DNA of 41,170 bases. It comes from Acidobacteriota bacterium (GTDB lineage: Bacteria > Actinomycetota > Acidimicrobiia > Acidimicrobiales > Microtrichaceae). The notes below the pieces were generated by a model, which saw nothing but the letters and a program-made list of their open reading frames with translations, was not told the origin of the DNA and searched no databases. Positions 31,982 to 39,188 of this stretch are shown piece by piece (the stretch's first letter is position 1; each line of letters opens with the position of its first letter). Location of the stretch: contig QEUP01000029.1 in the NCBI GenBank assembly GCA_003577145.1, positions 1-41,170 on the forward strand, written 5' to 3'. The position numbers and the translations under genes are program-made.

Positions 31982-32401
31982 TCAGGAGACGCTCTCGAGG
32001 CCCTCGGTGAAGCGGCCGGCGTGGCTCTTCTCGGCTCTCGCCAGCGTTTCGCACCACTCGGCGATCTCGTCGAAGCCCTCGTCGCGGGCGGTCTTGGCGA
32101 ACCCGGGGTACATCTCGGTGTACTCATAGGTCTCACCGGCGATGGCGGACCTCAGGTTGTCCTCGGTCGCGCCCACAGGCTCGTCGGTGACTGGATCACC
32201 GACCTCGGCGAGGAAGTCGAAATGGCCGAACGCATGGCCGGTCTCGCCCTCGGCGACGGAGCGGAAGAGGCTTGCGACATCGGGATACCCCTCTACGTCT
32301 GCCTTCTGCGCGAAGTAGAGATAGCGGCGGTTGGCTTGGCTCTCGCCTGCGAAAGCGGTCTTGAGGTTCTCTTCGGTCTTGGAGCCCTTGAGCTCTGGCA
32401 T
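31982..32401 (-). CDS. Rubrerythrin (ferritin-like domain only)
   Basis: 139 aa from the ATG at 32401, with GGAGGG about 10 nt upstream. Di-iron four-helix bundle: [15 protein letters not shown] (Glu), [15 protein letters not shown] (ExxH), [15 protein letters not shown] (Glu) and AEKSHAGRF (ExxH). No C-terminal rubredoxin domain is present, so an outside electron donor is needed; the Fe-S protein encoded next is a candidate. Function: reductive removal of hydrogen peroxide in the cytoplasm. It starts 22 bp after the Fur-like regulator, so the operon is regulator, rubrerythrin, Fe-S protein, DUF3501. Confidence 0.93.
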   Translation of the reverse strand: MPELKGSKTEENLKTAFAGESQANRRYLYFAQKADVEGYPDVASLFRSVAEGETGHAFGHFDFLAEVGDPVTDEPVGATEDNLRSAIAGETYEYTEMYPGFAKTARDEGFDEIAEWCETLARAEKSHAGRFTEGLESVS

Positions 32402-32423
32402 TTGGGGTGACCCTCCTTGGTCG

Positions 32424-32903
32424 TCATGGCATCTTGTCGGACGCGTAGCGTAGGTCGGCCTCGGGGTCGGGCGCGCCGGAAGCGTGTGCCTGCTGGCAGT
32501 TCTCGCACAACCCCCTGAAGACGACCTCGGTACGGGTGATCCGGAAGCCCTGTTCCCTGGCAGCGCCGGTCCGGATCTCGGGGAAATCGCCGTAGACGTC
32601 ACTGACCTGCCCGCAGCGATCGCACACCAGGTGGTGATGAGCATCGAGGTTGGCGTCGAAGCGGGCCGAGCCGGTACCGAGCTCGAGCTGGTGCAGCTCT
32701 CCCATGTCAGCCAGATCGTTGAGGGTCTGGTAGACGGTCTTCAGCGACAGGGTCGGCATCTCCGCCACGGCGGTCTCGTAGACCACCTCAGCGGTCGGAT
32801 GCGCCTCGTTGCCGTAGAGGACGCGGAAGATGCACTGGCGCTGCGGGGTGACCTTCAACCCCCTGGAGCGGAACAGCTCCGTGAGCTCGGCCGGCGATTT
32901 CAC
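32424..32903 (-). CDS. Fur/PerR-family regulator
   Basis: 159 aa, GTG start. The N-terminal winged helix (GLKVTPQRQCIFRVL, LSLKTVYQTLNDLADMG) is followed by a dimerisation/metal domain with DANLDAHHHLVCDRCG and a second pair CENC, giving the structural zinc site. Asp and His at the regulatory site fit either PerR or Fur. Coupling to rubrerythrin favours peroxide sensing (PerR). The start lies 6 nt after TAAGCT, so the message is probably leaderless, and the promoter is covered by AT-rich repeats at 32921-32950. Autoregulation is likely. Confidence 0.92.
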   Translation of the reverse strand: MKSPAELTELFRSRGLKVTPQRQCIFRVLYGNEAHPTAEVVYETAVAEMPTLSLKTVYQTLNDLADMGELHQLELGTGSARFDANLDAHHHLVCDRCGQVSDVYGDFPEIRTGAAREQGFRITRTEVVFRGLCENCQQAHASGAPDPEADLRYASDKMP

Positions 32904-32909
32904 GGTGAC

Positions 32910-32950
32910 AGCTTATCTATAATCATTGTTGATTGACAACTATTGTTGAT
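32910..32950 (-). promoter_or_regulatory. Fur-like gene promoter with AT-rich operator repeats
   Basis: On the minus strand TTGTCA (plus 32934-32939) is the -35, an 18-nt spacer follows, and TAAGCT (plus 32910-32915) is the -10, six nt before the GTG. Within and around it are two copies of ATTGTTGAT (32925-32933, 32942-32950), CAAC-TATT-GTTG (32937-32948) and GTTG-ATTGA-CAAC (32928-32940). The stretch is strikingly AT-rich for this genome, as Fur/PerR boxes are. It lies between the regulator and glpD. Confidence 0.65.
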
Positions 32951-33003
32951 ATTTGCCCCGACTGTGCGGCTGTGGCGTGTGCACACCCCTGGGGGACTGA
33001 TCG

Positions 33004-33009
33004 TAGGAT
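33004..33009 (+). promoter_or_regulatory. TAGGAT -10 box of glpD
   Basis: TAGGAT lies eight nt before the GTG start of glpD at 33018, with no Shine-Dalgarno sequence between. It is a probable leaderless promoter; no clear -35. Confidence 0.35.
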
Positions 33010-33017
33010 GGCCGCCT

Positions 33018-34706
33018 GTGAAACCACGCCCGTTCGTGAGGGACGATTCGCTGGAGGCGCTCGAATCAGAGAGCTTCGATGTCCTGGTGGTCGGTGGGGG
33101 CATCACCGGCGTCGGCGCCGCACTCGACGCGGCATCTCGCGGCCTGCGAACGGCGCTCGTCGAACGAGACGATTTCGCCTCCGGTACGTCCTCGCGGTCG
33201 TCCAAGCTCGTGCACGGCGGGATCCGCTACCTCCAACAAGGCGACATCGGTCTGGTGTACCAGGCACTCGCCGAGCGCCAGCGCCTCCTCGAGAACGCCC
33301 CTCACCTCGTGCAAGTCCTCCCCTTCCTCATCCCGATCTTCAGCACCGAAGGGCTGATCCCCAAGAAGCTCGCCCGGGCGATGGGAAGCGCGATGTGGAT
33401 GTACGACCTCACCGGCGGCGCCCGCATACGCCGTCTGCACAAGCGCATCGACAACCGAGCCGTTCTCGCCCACATGCCGACCCTTCCCCTGGACCGGCTG
33501 GCCGGCGGGTATCTCTACTACGACGCGTCGGCCGACGACGCCAGGCTGACCCTTGCAGTAGCCCGTACCGCAGCGCTGCACTTCGGCGCAGTGATGGCCA
33601 ATGACACGGCCGTCGTCGCGGTTGGCAAGGACCCGAAGGGATGCATCGACGCGGTCGAGGTCGAGGCATCCGGCCACCGCATCCTCATCAGGGCCCGTGC
33701 GGTCGTCAACGCCACCGGGGTCTGGGCCGACACCATTCGCTCGCTCGACGAAGGCCGCGACCCCGAATCCATCCGGCCGGCGAAGGGAATCCACATCACC
33801 GTCCCCTGGCACAAGGTCCGCAACGACATCGCAGCCGTAGTCCCGGTGCGCAGTGATCAGAGGTCGATCTTCGTCGTGCCGTGGGGCGATTTCACCTACA
33901 TCGGCACGACCGATACCGACTACGACGGCCCCCTCGACGACCCGCAGTGCGAGCCTGATGACATCCGTTACCTACTCGACGCGTTCAACGCGGTGTCCAG
34001 CGAAGGGATCAGCGAAAGCGACATCGTGGGAACCTGGGCCGGCCTTCGCCCCCTCGTCCGCTCGGCGCACACCGAACGCACGGCCGACATGAGCCGACGG
34101 CACAAGGTACGGGTGTCCTCCAGCGGACTCGTATCGGTCACCGGCGGCAAGTTGACCACTTACCGCGAGATGGCGGCCGACGCAGTCGATGCCGCCGTCG
34201 ACGAAGTGCTGCTGAGGGACGTCCCGCGAGGGGCCCTCCGCAGCCACACCCGCCGCCTGCCCATCCGCGGTGCCGAGGGCTACGAGACGCTCGGCGTCGC
34301 CTCCGTCTCCTATCCCGGCATCCCGTCTCGGGTCATAGCCCATCTCGGCAGCCGCTTCGGTGGTGAGGCCCGCGTGGTCATGGGCATGATCGAGGATAAC
34401 CCCGACCTGATCGCACCCCTGGTGGAAGGTCTGCCGTACGTGAGAGCCGAGGCCCTCTTCTCGGCCCGCCACGAGATGATGCAGACCCTCGACGACCTCT
34501 TGTCCAGACGTACGCGGGCTCGCCTCCTGGGCCGGGATCCGTCGGCGCGGTCCGCGCCCGCTGTCGCCGATCTCGTCGCTGACGAGTTGGGGTGGGACAG
34601 CGAGCGCAAGAAGCGCGAGGTGAAGGACTACGTGAGCCGTACCGAGGAAGAGCGCCGGTCGGCGTGCCTGCCCGAGTCGGACCTGGCGACATCGATCGGA
34701 GCGTGA
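33018..34706 (+). CDS. glpD: Aerobic glycerol-3-phosphate dehydrogenase
   Basis: 562 aa from GTG at 33018; the open frame reaches back through the AT-rich operator, but similarity begins near this GTG. FAD-dependent oxidation of glycerol-3-phosphate to dihydroxyacetone phosphate at the membrane, with electrons to quinone. The FAD dinucleotide fold VVGGGITGVGAALDAASRG is at about 24-42, followed by SSRSSKLVHGGIRYLQ, TYIGTTDTDYDG and SVTGGKLTTYREMA, all typical. The C-terminal DAO_C domain runs to about 540. It is first of four co-directional genes, followed after 3 nt by an AGPS-like oxidase. Confidence 0.94.
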   Translation: MKPRPFVRDDSLEALESESFDVLVVGGGITGVGAALDAASRGLRTALVERDDFASGTSSRSSKLVHGGIRYLQQGDIGLVYQALAERQRLLENAPHLVQVLPFLIPIFSTEGLIPKKLARAMGSAMWMYDLTGGARIRRLHKRIDNRAVLAHMPTLPLDRLAGGYLYYDASADDARLTLAVARTAALHFGAVMANDTAVVAVGKDPKGCIDAVEVEASGHRILIRARAVVNATGVWADTIRSLDEGRDPESIRPAKGIHITVPWHKVRNDIAAVVPVRSDQRSIFVVPWGDFTYIGTTDTDYDGPLDDPQCEPDDIRYLLDAFNAVSSEGISESDIVGTWAGLRPLVRSAHTERTADMSRRHKVRVSSSGLVSVTGGKLTTYREMAADAVDAAVDEVLLRDVPRGALRSHTRRLPIRGAEGYETLGVASVSYPGIPSRVIAHLGSRFGGEARVVMGMIEDNPDLIAPLVEGLPYVRAEALFSARHEMMQTLDDLLSRRTRARLLGRDPSARSAPAVADLVADELGWDSERKKREVKDYVSRTEEERRSACLPESDLATSIGA

Positions 34707-34709
34707 GGC

Positions 34710-36221
34710 GTGCCCGAGCATCCGCCATTGGGTCCCGGCTCCCCCACCAGCCCGATCGAACTGGCAGCGAGCACTGGCTCTGTGCGGCTTCACTTCGGTG
34801 AGCCCACAGCACTCGACGGCAGCCTCCTGCGCCGGCTCGAAGGGGCTTGCTCGACGGTGAGCACCGAGGCCGGCGAAGTGGTAGAAGCCAGTCGCGACTG
34901 GTGGCCACTCGCCATGTGCTGGGCGTTGGAGGGGGAGGTGGCCGGCCTGGCAGGGGCCGTCGCCCGCCCCGCCACCGTCGAGGAAGTCACCGCGGTGCTG
35001 TCGATCTGCAACGAGGAACGGGTGCCGGTGACGGTCGCGGCGGGTCGCAGCGGGGTATGCGGCAACTCCGTTCCTCTCTTCGGGGGGGTCGTCCTCGACC
35101 TCAACGATCTGGCCGGGATCGTCTCTGTCGACGACACCTCACTGATCGTCGACGTCCTGCCGGGGACGTTCGGCGACCACTTCGAACGAGAGCTTCGCGA
35201 CCAGCACGGGCTGACCGTGGGCCACTGGCCCCAGAGCATGGCGCTGTCCACCGTCGGTGGATGGCTCGCCTGCAGGGGCGCCGGTCAGCTCTCCACGCGG
35301 TACGGGAAGATCGAGGACATGGTCGTGGGGCTGCGCGTGGCCTTGGCCGACGGGAGCCTGATCACGACGGGCGGCAACCCCCGCTCGGCCACCGGACCCG
35401 ACCTCACGCAGGTGTTCGTCGGCTCTGAAGGCACGCTCGGCGTCATCTGCGGAGCCCGTCTGCTCGCCCACCCCGCACCGACACACGAGCAACGGGCAGC
35501 CTATGGCTTTGCGTCGTTCACCGACGGCCTCGACGCCTGCCGCCGGATCTTGCGCCGCGGCGCAACGCCCGCCGTACTGCGCCTCTATGACGTGGTCGAA
35601 AGCGACCGCAACTTCAGCACGGGAAGCCAGCGCAACGTGTTGCTGGTGCTCGACGAGGGAGATCCCGTCATCGTCGAGGCGAGCATGGAGGTCGTCGCGG
35701 CTGAATGCGCCGGTGTAGAGAGCCTCGACGAAAGCCTGCTCGCCACCTGGCTGGATCATCGCAACGATGTCAGCGCCCTCCAGCCGCTTCTACGCGGTGG
35801 TCTCGTCGTCGACACCATGGAGATCGCTGCGCCCTGGGCGGCACTCCCGGAGATCTATGCCGCCACGATTGCCGCCATCACGGCCGTCGACGGCACCCTC
35901 GCAGCCTCGGCCCACCAGTCTCACGCCTACGTCGACGGTGCCTGCTTGTACTTCACCTTCGCCGGCAAGCCCGGACAGGGCCAAAAGGACGCCTACTACC
36001 GCCATGTCTGGGATGCCGGCACCAGGGCGGTGCTCGCCCGCGGCGGCGCGCTCAGCCATCACCACGGGGTAGGCCTCAATCGGGCGCGGTTCATGCGCGA
36101 AGCCCTCGGACCGGCCTTCGGCGTCTTGGAGGCACTCAAGAACGCCCTCGACCCGCGGGGCATCCTGAACCCGGGCAAGCTCGGGCTGGCGTCAGACTTC
36201 GGGACACCCGAGTGGCCATGA
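34710..36221 (+). CDS. FAD-linked oxidase of the alkyldihydroxyacetonephosphate-synthase/GlcD type
   Basis: 503 aa, GTG start 3 nt after glpD. The N-terminal FAD_binding_4 domain (about 75-260) has VPVTVAAGRSGVCGNSVP and GSEGTLGVI. The C-terminal FAD-oxidase domain ends with SHHHGVGLNR (three His near 449-451) and DPRGILNPGKLG. The triple His with the following Arg is the active-site pattern of alkyl-DHAP synthase, which uses acyl-DHAP, a product related to GlpD's dihydroxyacetone phosphate. Similar enzymes act on other glycolate- or lactate-type substrates, so the substrate stays open. It is coupled to the next membrane gene by ATGA. Confidence 0.85.
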   Translation: MPEHPPLGPGSPTSPIELAASTGSVRLHFGEPTALDGSLLRRLEGACSTVSTEAGEVVEASRDWWPLAMCWALEGEVAGLAGAVARPATVEEVTAVLSICNEERVPVTVAAGRSGVCGNSVPLFGGVVLDLNDLAGIVSVDDTSLIVDVLPGTFGDHFERELRDQHGLTVGHWPQSMALSTVGGWLACRGAGQLSTRYGKIEDMVVGLRVALADGSLITTGGNPRSATGPDLTQVFVGSEGTLGVICGARLLAHPAPTHEQRAAYGFASFTDGLDACRRILRRGATPAVLRLYDVVESDRNFSTGSQRNVLLVLDEGDPVIVEASMEVVAAECAGVESLDESLLATWLDHRNDVSALQPLLRGGLVVDTMEIAAPWAALPEIYAATIAAITAVDGTLAASAHQSHAYVDGACLYFTFAGKPGQGQKDAYYRHVWDAGTRAVLARGGALSHHHGVGLNRARFMREALGPAFGVLEALKNALDPRGILNPGKLGLASDFGTPEWP

Positions 36222-36658
36222 CCCAACCGTCGATCGCCCCGGCAACCTTCGACGTGAGGGCAGTCGTGCCGGGCGCCTTGACCACCCTGGTCCTCGCCTT
36301 GGTGGCCGGCGTCGTCAACCAGGTGCTCGTCGATCGAGGCACCATCGAGGAGGGATCACCCCTCGCCTTCTTCTTCTTCCTGCTCATCGTGCTCGCCGGC
36401 GCGGTCGGCGGCTTCGTGAGCGGGCGGCGGGCCCCCGATTCCCCCTTGCTGCACGGCGCGGTAGCCTCCGCCTCCGCCTATCTGCTCGTGCAGGGCATCG
36501 GCGTCATCAGGCGCCTCATCGCCGGTGACCCGCTGAACTGGCTCAGCTACCTCTATCTGGCGGTGCTGATGGCCACCTGCGGCATGTTGGGCGCGCTCCT
36601 GGCCAACCACCGGAACCGCCAGGAGCGAGAGCACCCCGGGCGGACAAGGAAAGGGTGA
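36218..36658 (+). CDS. Small integral membrane protein (four helices)
   Basis: 146 aa from the ATG at 36218, overlapping the oxidase stop as ATGA. Four predicted membrane helices: about 14-36, 48-68, 78-95 and 102-125, with a charged C-terminus (NHRNRQEREHPGRTRKG). The pattern resembles small TIGR04086-like membrane proteins, but I do not recognise it firmly. Its place inside the glp cluster (4 nt before the second FGGY kinase) suggests a transport or membrane-docking role for the cluster, by context only. Confidence 0.75.
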   Translation: MTQPSIAPATFDVRAVVPGALTTLVLALVAGVVNQVLVDRGTIEEGSPLAFFFFLLIVLAGAVGGFVSGRRAPDSPLLHGAVASASAYLLVQGIGVIRRLIAGDPLNWLSYLYLAVLMATCGMLGALLANHRNRQEREHPGRTRKG

Positions 36659-36662
36659 AGCG

Positions 36663-38105
36663 GTGCCGGTCCTGGTGATCGACGTGGGCACCAGCGGAGT
36701 GCGGTCAGTGGTGGTCGGCGCTGACGGCCGCATCTCCCACGAGGCCTACCGCGAGGTGCTGCCCGCCTCACCGGCGCCGGGACTGGTCGAGTTCGATCCG
36801 GTGGAGATGGCCGGCGCTGCCCTCGGCCTGGCCCATCAGGTGCTCTCCGATGCCGGCACGGTCGACGCAGTCGGCATCGCCAACCAACGCGCGTCGACCA
36901 TCGTCTGGGACCGCGCCACCGGCGAGCCGACAGCGCCAGGCCAGGGCTGGCAGGATCTCCGAACTGTCGGCGCCTGCCTCGAGCTACAAGCCGAGGGGAT
37001 ACGCCTGGTGCCGAACCAGTCGGCCACCAAGCTGGCGAACATCCTCGACGAGGTCGACCCTGATCGGACCCGTGATCTGTGCTTCGGCACGGTCGACTCG
37101 TGGATCGTGTGGAACCTGACCGAGGGGCGGTCCCACGTGACCGACCTGTCCAACGGGGGCGTGACCGGACTGCTCAGCGCGGACGGAACGACGCGGAACC
37201 ACAACGTCCTCGACGTGTTGAACATCCCCGAGTCCGTGCTGCCCACGGTCGTCGACTCGAGCGGCGAGGTCGCCCGGGCAACCGCCCTCGACGGCGCGCC
37301 ACCGATCTGCGGCATCGCCGGCGACCAGCAGAGCTCGCTGATCGGCCAGGGCTGCGTTCACCCCGGCCTCGCCAAGATCACCTTCGGCACCGGTGGGATG
37401 CTCGACCTCTGTGTCGGCGAACAGCGGCCGGCCTTCGACCAACGAGGGCCCAACGGCACCTTCGTCATCGCCTGCTGGCGGCGGGCCGGCCACACCGTGT
37501 GGGGTATGGAGGCGATGATCCTGTCGGCGGGGACGAACGTCGAGTGGCTCCGCGACGACCTCGGGGTGATCAGCACGGCCTCTGAGTCCCACGATGTCGC
37601 CGCGCAGTGCAAGGACACCGACGGCGTGGTCTTCGTTCCCGCGCTGCTGGGGCTGGGTACTCCCCAATGGGATTACGGCGCCCGCGGCACGCTCCTCGGC
37701 GTCACCAGGGGGACCGATGCGCCACACGTCGTGCGAGCGGTCCTCGAAGGGGTGGCCCAGCGCGGGGCGGACCTCGTCGAGGCCGCCGAAGCGGACGCGG
37801 GTGTTCGCATGGAGTCGCTGCGCATCGACGGTGGCATGAGCGCCAACCCGACCTTCGTGCAGGCGCTGGCCGACGCCACCCAGCGCCCGATCGAGGTCTC
37901 CTCCGTCCGTGAGGCCACCACTCTGGGGGCTGCATTCCTCGCGGGGCTGTCGATCGGCATCTGGGGCTCGTGGGAAGAGGTCGCCGCCACGTGGCGGCCG
38001 GAGTCGGTGGTGGAGCCGACCCGTGAGCTGGACCGTGCAGCATGGAAGGAGGCCGTCAGGCGAGCCGCAGGGTGGCACGAGGATCTGTCGGCCCTCGAGT
38101 TCTGA
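36663..38105 (+). CDS. FGGY-family carbohydrate kinase, glycerol-kinase paralogue with altered substrate site
   Basis: 480 aa, GTG start 4 nt after the membrane gene. Overall it follows GlpK throughout (IDVGTSGVRS, GIANQRASTIVWD, FGTVDSWIVWNLT, GIAGDQQSSLIGQ, TFGTGGM, RIDGGMSANP). Compared with the true GlpK of this window, the glycerol-contact Glu is Ala77 (QRAS instead of QRET), and the Tyr of DPYFSATK is Asn118 (VPNQSATK). The Trp (Trp96) and the Asp-Gln of GDQQ remain. It should bind ATP but probably phosphorylates a different polyol or sugar. The position after glpD and the AGPS-like oxidase suggests a linked three-carbon or ether-lipid substrate. Confidence 0.88.
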   Translation: MPVLVIDVGTSGVRSVVVGADGRISHEAYREVLPASPAPGLVEFDPVEMAGAALGLAHQVLSDAGTVDAVGIANQRASTIVWDRATGEPTAPGQGWQDLRTVGACLELQAEGIRLVPNQSATKLANILDEVDPDRTRDLCFGTVDSWIVWNLTEGRSHVTDLSNGGVTGLLSADGTTRNHNVLDVLNIPESVLPTVVDSSGEVARATALDGAPPICGIAGDQQSSLIGQGCVHPGLAKITFGTGGMLDLCVGEQRPAFDQRGPNGTFVIACWRRAGHTVWGMEAMILSAGTNVEWLRDDLGVISTASESHDVAAQCKDTDGVVFVPALLGLGTPQWDYGARGTLLGVTRGTDAPHVVRAVLEGVAQRGADLVEAAEADAGVRMESLRIDGGMSANPTFVQALADATQRPIEVSSVREATTLGAAFLAGLSIGIWGSWEEVAATWRPESVVEPTRELDRAAWKEAVRRAAGWHEDLSALEF

Positions 38106-38106
38106 G

Positions 38107-38358
38107 AACGGCTGCCATGGACTCCTCCAGGACCTCGTGCTCTTCGCAGGCGAATGGCAGTTCCCGCTCGATCGCATCGGGACCACGGTGCAGCTCTGGC
38201 AGGGCAGCGCTGATCGCAACGTGCCGCTCAGGCAGGCCCGCGCCTTGGCGAGAGCTCTGCCCGAGCCAGTGCTGCACGAGCTACCCGAGGTAGGTCACAT
38301 GCTGTTCGCCACCCGGGCCGGGGAGATCCTACCGACGATGCCCCCGGAGCAGGCCTGA
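38107..38358 (+). pseudogene. C-terminal remnant of an alpha/beta-hydrolase
   Basis: Directly after the kinase stop, one frame reads ENGCHGLLQDLVLFAGEW, FPLDRIGTTVQLWQGSADRN and LPEVGHMLFATRAGEIL to a TGA at 38358. This is the end of an alpha/beta-hydrolase: the conserved LWxGxxDxxVP with catalytic Asp, and the GH of the catalytic His. The nucleophile elbow and the whole N-terminal part are absent, and no start codon with ribosome-binding site fits. It is about 83 codons out of a usual 270. Probably a deletion relic. It is convergent with the VOC gene. Confidence 0.65.
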
Positions 38359-38367
38359 GGCCCGGAC

Positions 38368-38952
38368 TCAGGCGGGGTCCACGACCCCGGAAGGGGACTC
38401 GGCGAGCGCGGTAGCAGGAGTGGTGGCCAGCCCGCCGGACTCCATCAGCTCCCGGACCGCGGGCACCGGGTCGATGTCGCCGAACAGCGCCCTGTCGGAG
38501 TAGTCGACCTCCCCCTCGGTGACGTCGTGCACCCACCAGGACGCCTCCAGAGCTATCCCCTCGGGATCGGTGAAGTAGATCGATCGGATGAAGCCGTGGT
38601 CGACCACCTCGGTCACCTCGCAGCCGTTCTCCTCGAGGCGGACACGAAGGGCTTCCAGCGCCTCCTCGTCGGGCAAGTCGAACGACACGTGATCGAACTG
38701 GATGGCACGCGGGTCGGGCACGCCCGCCGGCTTCGAGAACGTCTCGAGCTCGGCTCCGGTGTACTCGAAGAAGGCGATGGTGTTGCTCGGTCCGATCTCG
38801 AAGAAGTAGTGGCGGAACCCCGGCGCGGCGATCGTCGCCACCAGCCTCGCCCCGAGGACCCCGTGGTAGAAGCGCACCGTCGTGTCCATGTCGGTCGTGA
38901 TCAGCGCGAGGTGGTTGATACCGCCCCAGCGTGGTCGGTCCGTGTATGTCAT
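38368..38952 (-). CDS. VOC (glyoxalase/dioxygenase) superfamily protein
   Basis: 194 aa. Two beta-alpha-beta-beta-beta modules: the first begins GGINHLALITTDMDTTVRFYHGVLG, the second has FDHVSFDLPDEEALEALRVRL and ends IYFTDPEGIALEASWW. His13 or His14, an internal Glu, His of DHVSF and Glu of ALEAS give the normal metal site. The substrate is unknown; the family includes dioxygenases, glyoxalases and antibiotic-resistance proteins. The ATG at 38952 is joined directly to a group II intron-like element (38953-39095) and has no Shine-Dalgarno sequence of its own. It also overlaps, as ATGA, the stop of a 49-codon leader frame running through that element. Confidence 0.9.
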   Translation of the reverse strand: MTYTDRPRWGGINHLALITTDMDTTVRFYHGVLGARLVATIAAPGFRHYFFEIGPSNTIAFFEYTGAELETFSKPAGVPDPRAIQFDHVSFDLPDEEALEALRVRLEENGCEVTEVVDHGFIRSIYFTDPEGIALEASWWVHDVTEGEVDYSDRALFGDIDPVPAVRELMESGGLATTPATALAESPSGVVDPA

Positions 38953-39098
38953 TGGTAGTCAGGGGCGCTGCCCACGGTGCGAGCCCGCTTCCCCATCCCC
39001 CTTTCAATCCGTTCGGTTTCCCATACCCCGGGCTCTCCGGCGAGCACTCGGGCGCGACCCCCGCCCGCTGGTCTGGTCCGACTCTGAGGACGCACCAT
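38949..39098 (-). CDS. Possible 49-aa leader ORF spanning copy 2 element
   Basis: From the ATG at 39098 the frame stays open through the whole element and stops at TGA (38951-38949), overlapping the VOC start as ATGA. The beginning MVRPQSRTRPAG matches MLRPEGWTRPAG of the equivalent frame in copy 1 (3736-3530). Several differences between the two fall at third codon positions. It may be a translated leader peptide or just a consequence of the element's sequence. Confidence 0.3.
   Translation of the reverse strand: MVRPQSRTRPAGGGRARVLAGEPGVWETERIERGMGKRARTVGSAPDYQ
38953..39095 (-). mobile_element. Group II intron-like mini-element at a start codon, copy 2 (internally shortened)
   Basis: On the minus strand, 143 nt between an upstream ATG (39098-39096) and the VOC start codon. 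The 5' end is GTGCGTCC, exactly the group II GUGYG consensus; 26 of the first 34 bases match copy 1. A CGGGCG-GGGGUCG-CGCCCG hairpin follows. The domain-V-like segment (plus 39006-39035) is 30 nt and imperfect: GAGCC and GAAACC are kept but the stems are weaker. CGGATTGAAAGGGG and the last 17 bases before the start codon match copy 1. Most of what would be domains I-IV is gone and no protein of the intron type is encoded, so catalytic activity is doubtful. Confidence 0.55.
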
Positions 39099-39105
39099 GA
39101 TGCGA

Positions 39106-39111
39106 AGACTA
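39106..39111 (-). promoter_or_regulatory. TAGTCT -10 box upstream of copy 2 element
   Basis: TAGTCT on the minus strand is followed after seven bases by the ATG at 39098. As in copy 1, the RNA would start at this AUG and run straight into the element. No convincing -35. Confidence 0.35.
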
Positions 39112-39188
39112 CGCGGCAATCCGCTCGTTGACCGGTGTCCCGCTCATCGACGTCGCCAAGCGATGGTCGACAACCATGGAGGTCGCGA

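Noticed and set aside
32402-32644. N-terminal extension of rubrerythrin by 81 codons
   Set aside because: The extension is antisense-like read-through of the Fur-like gene; GGAGGG before the ATG at 32401 and the family length support the shorter form.
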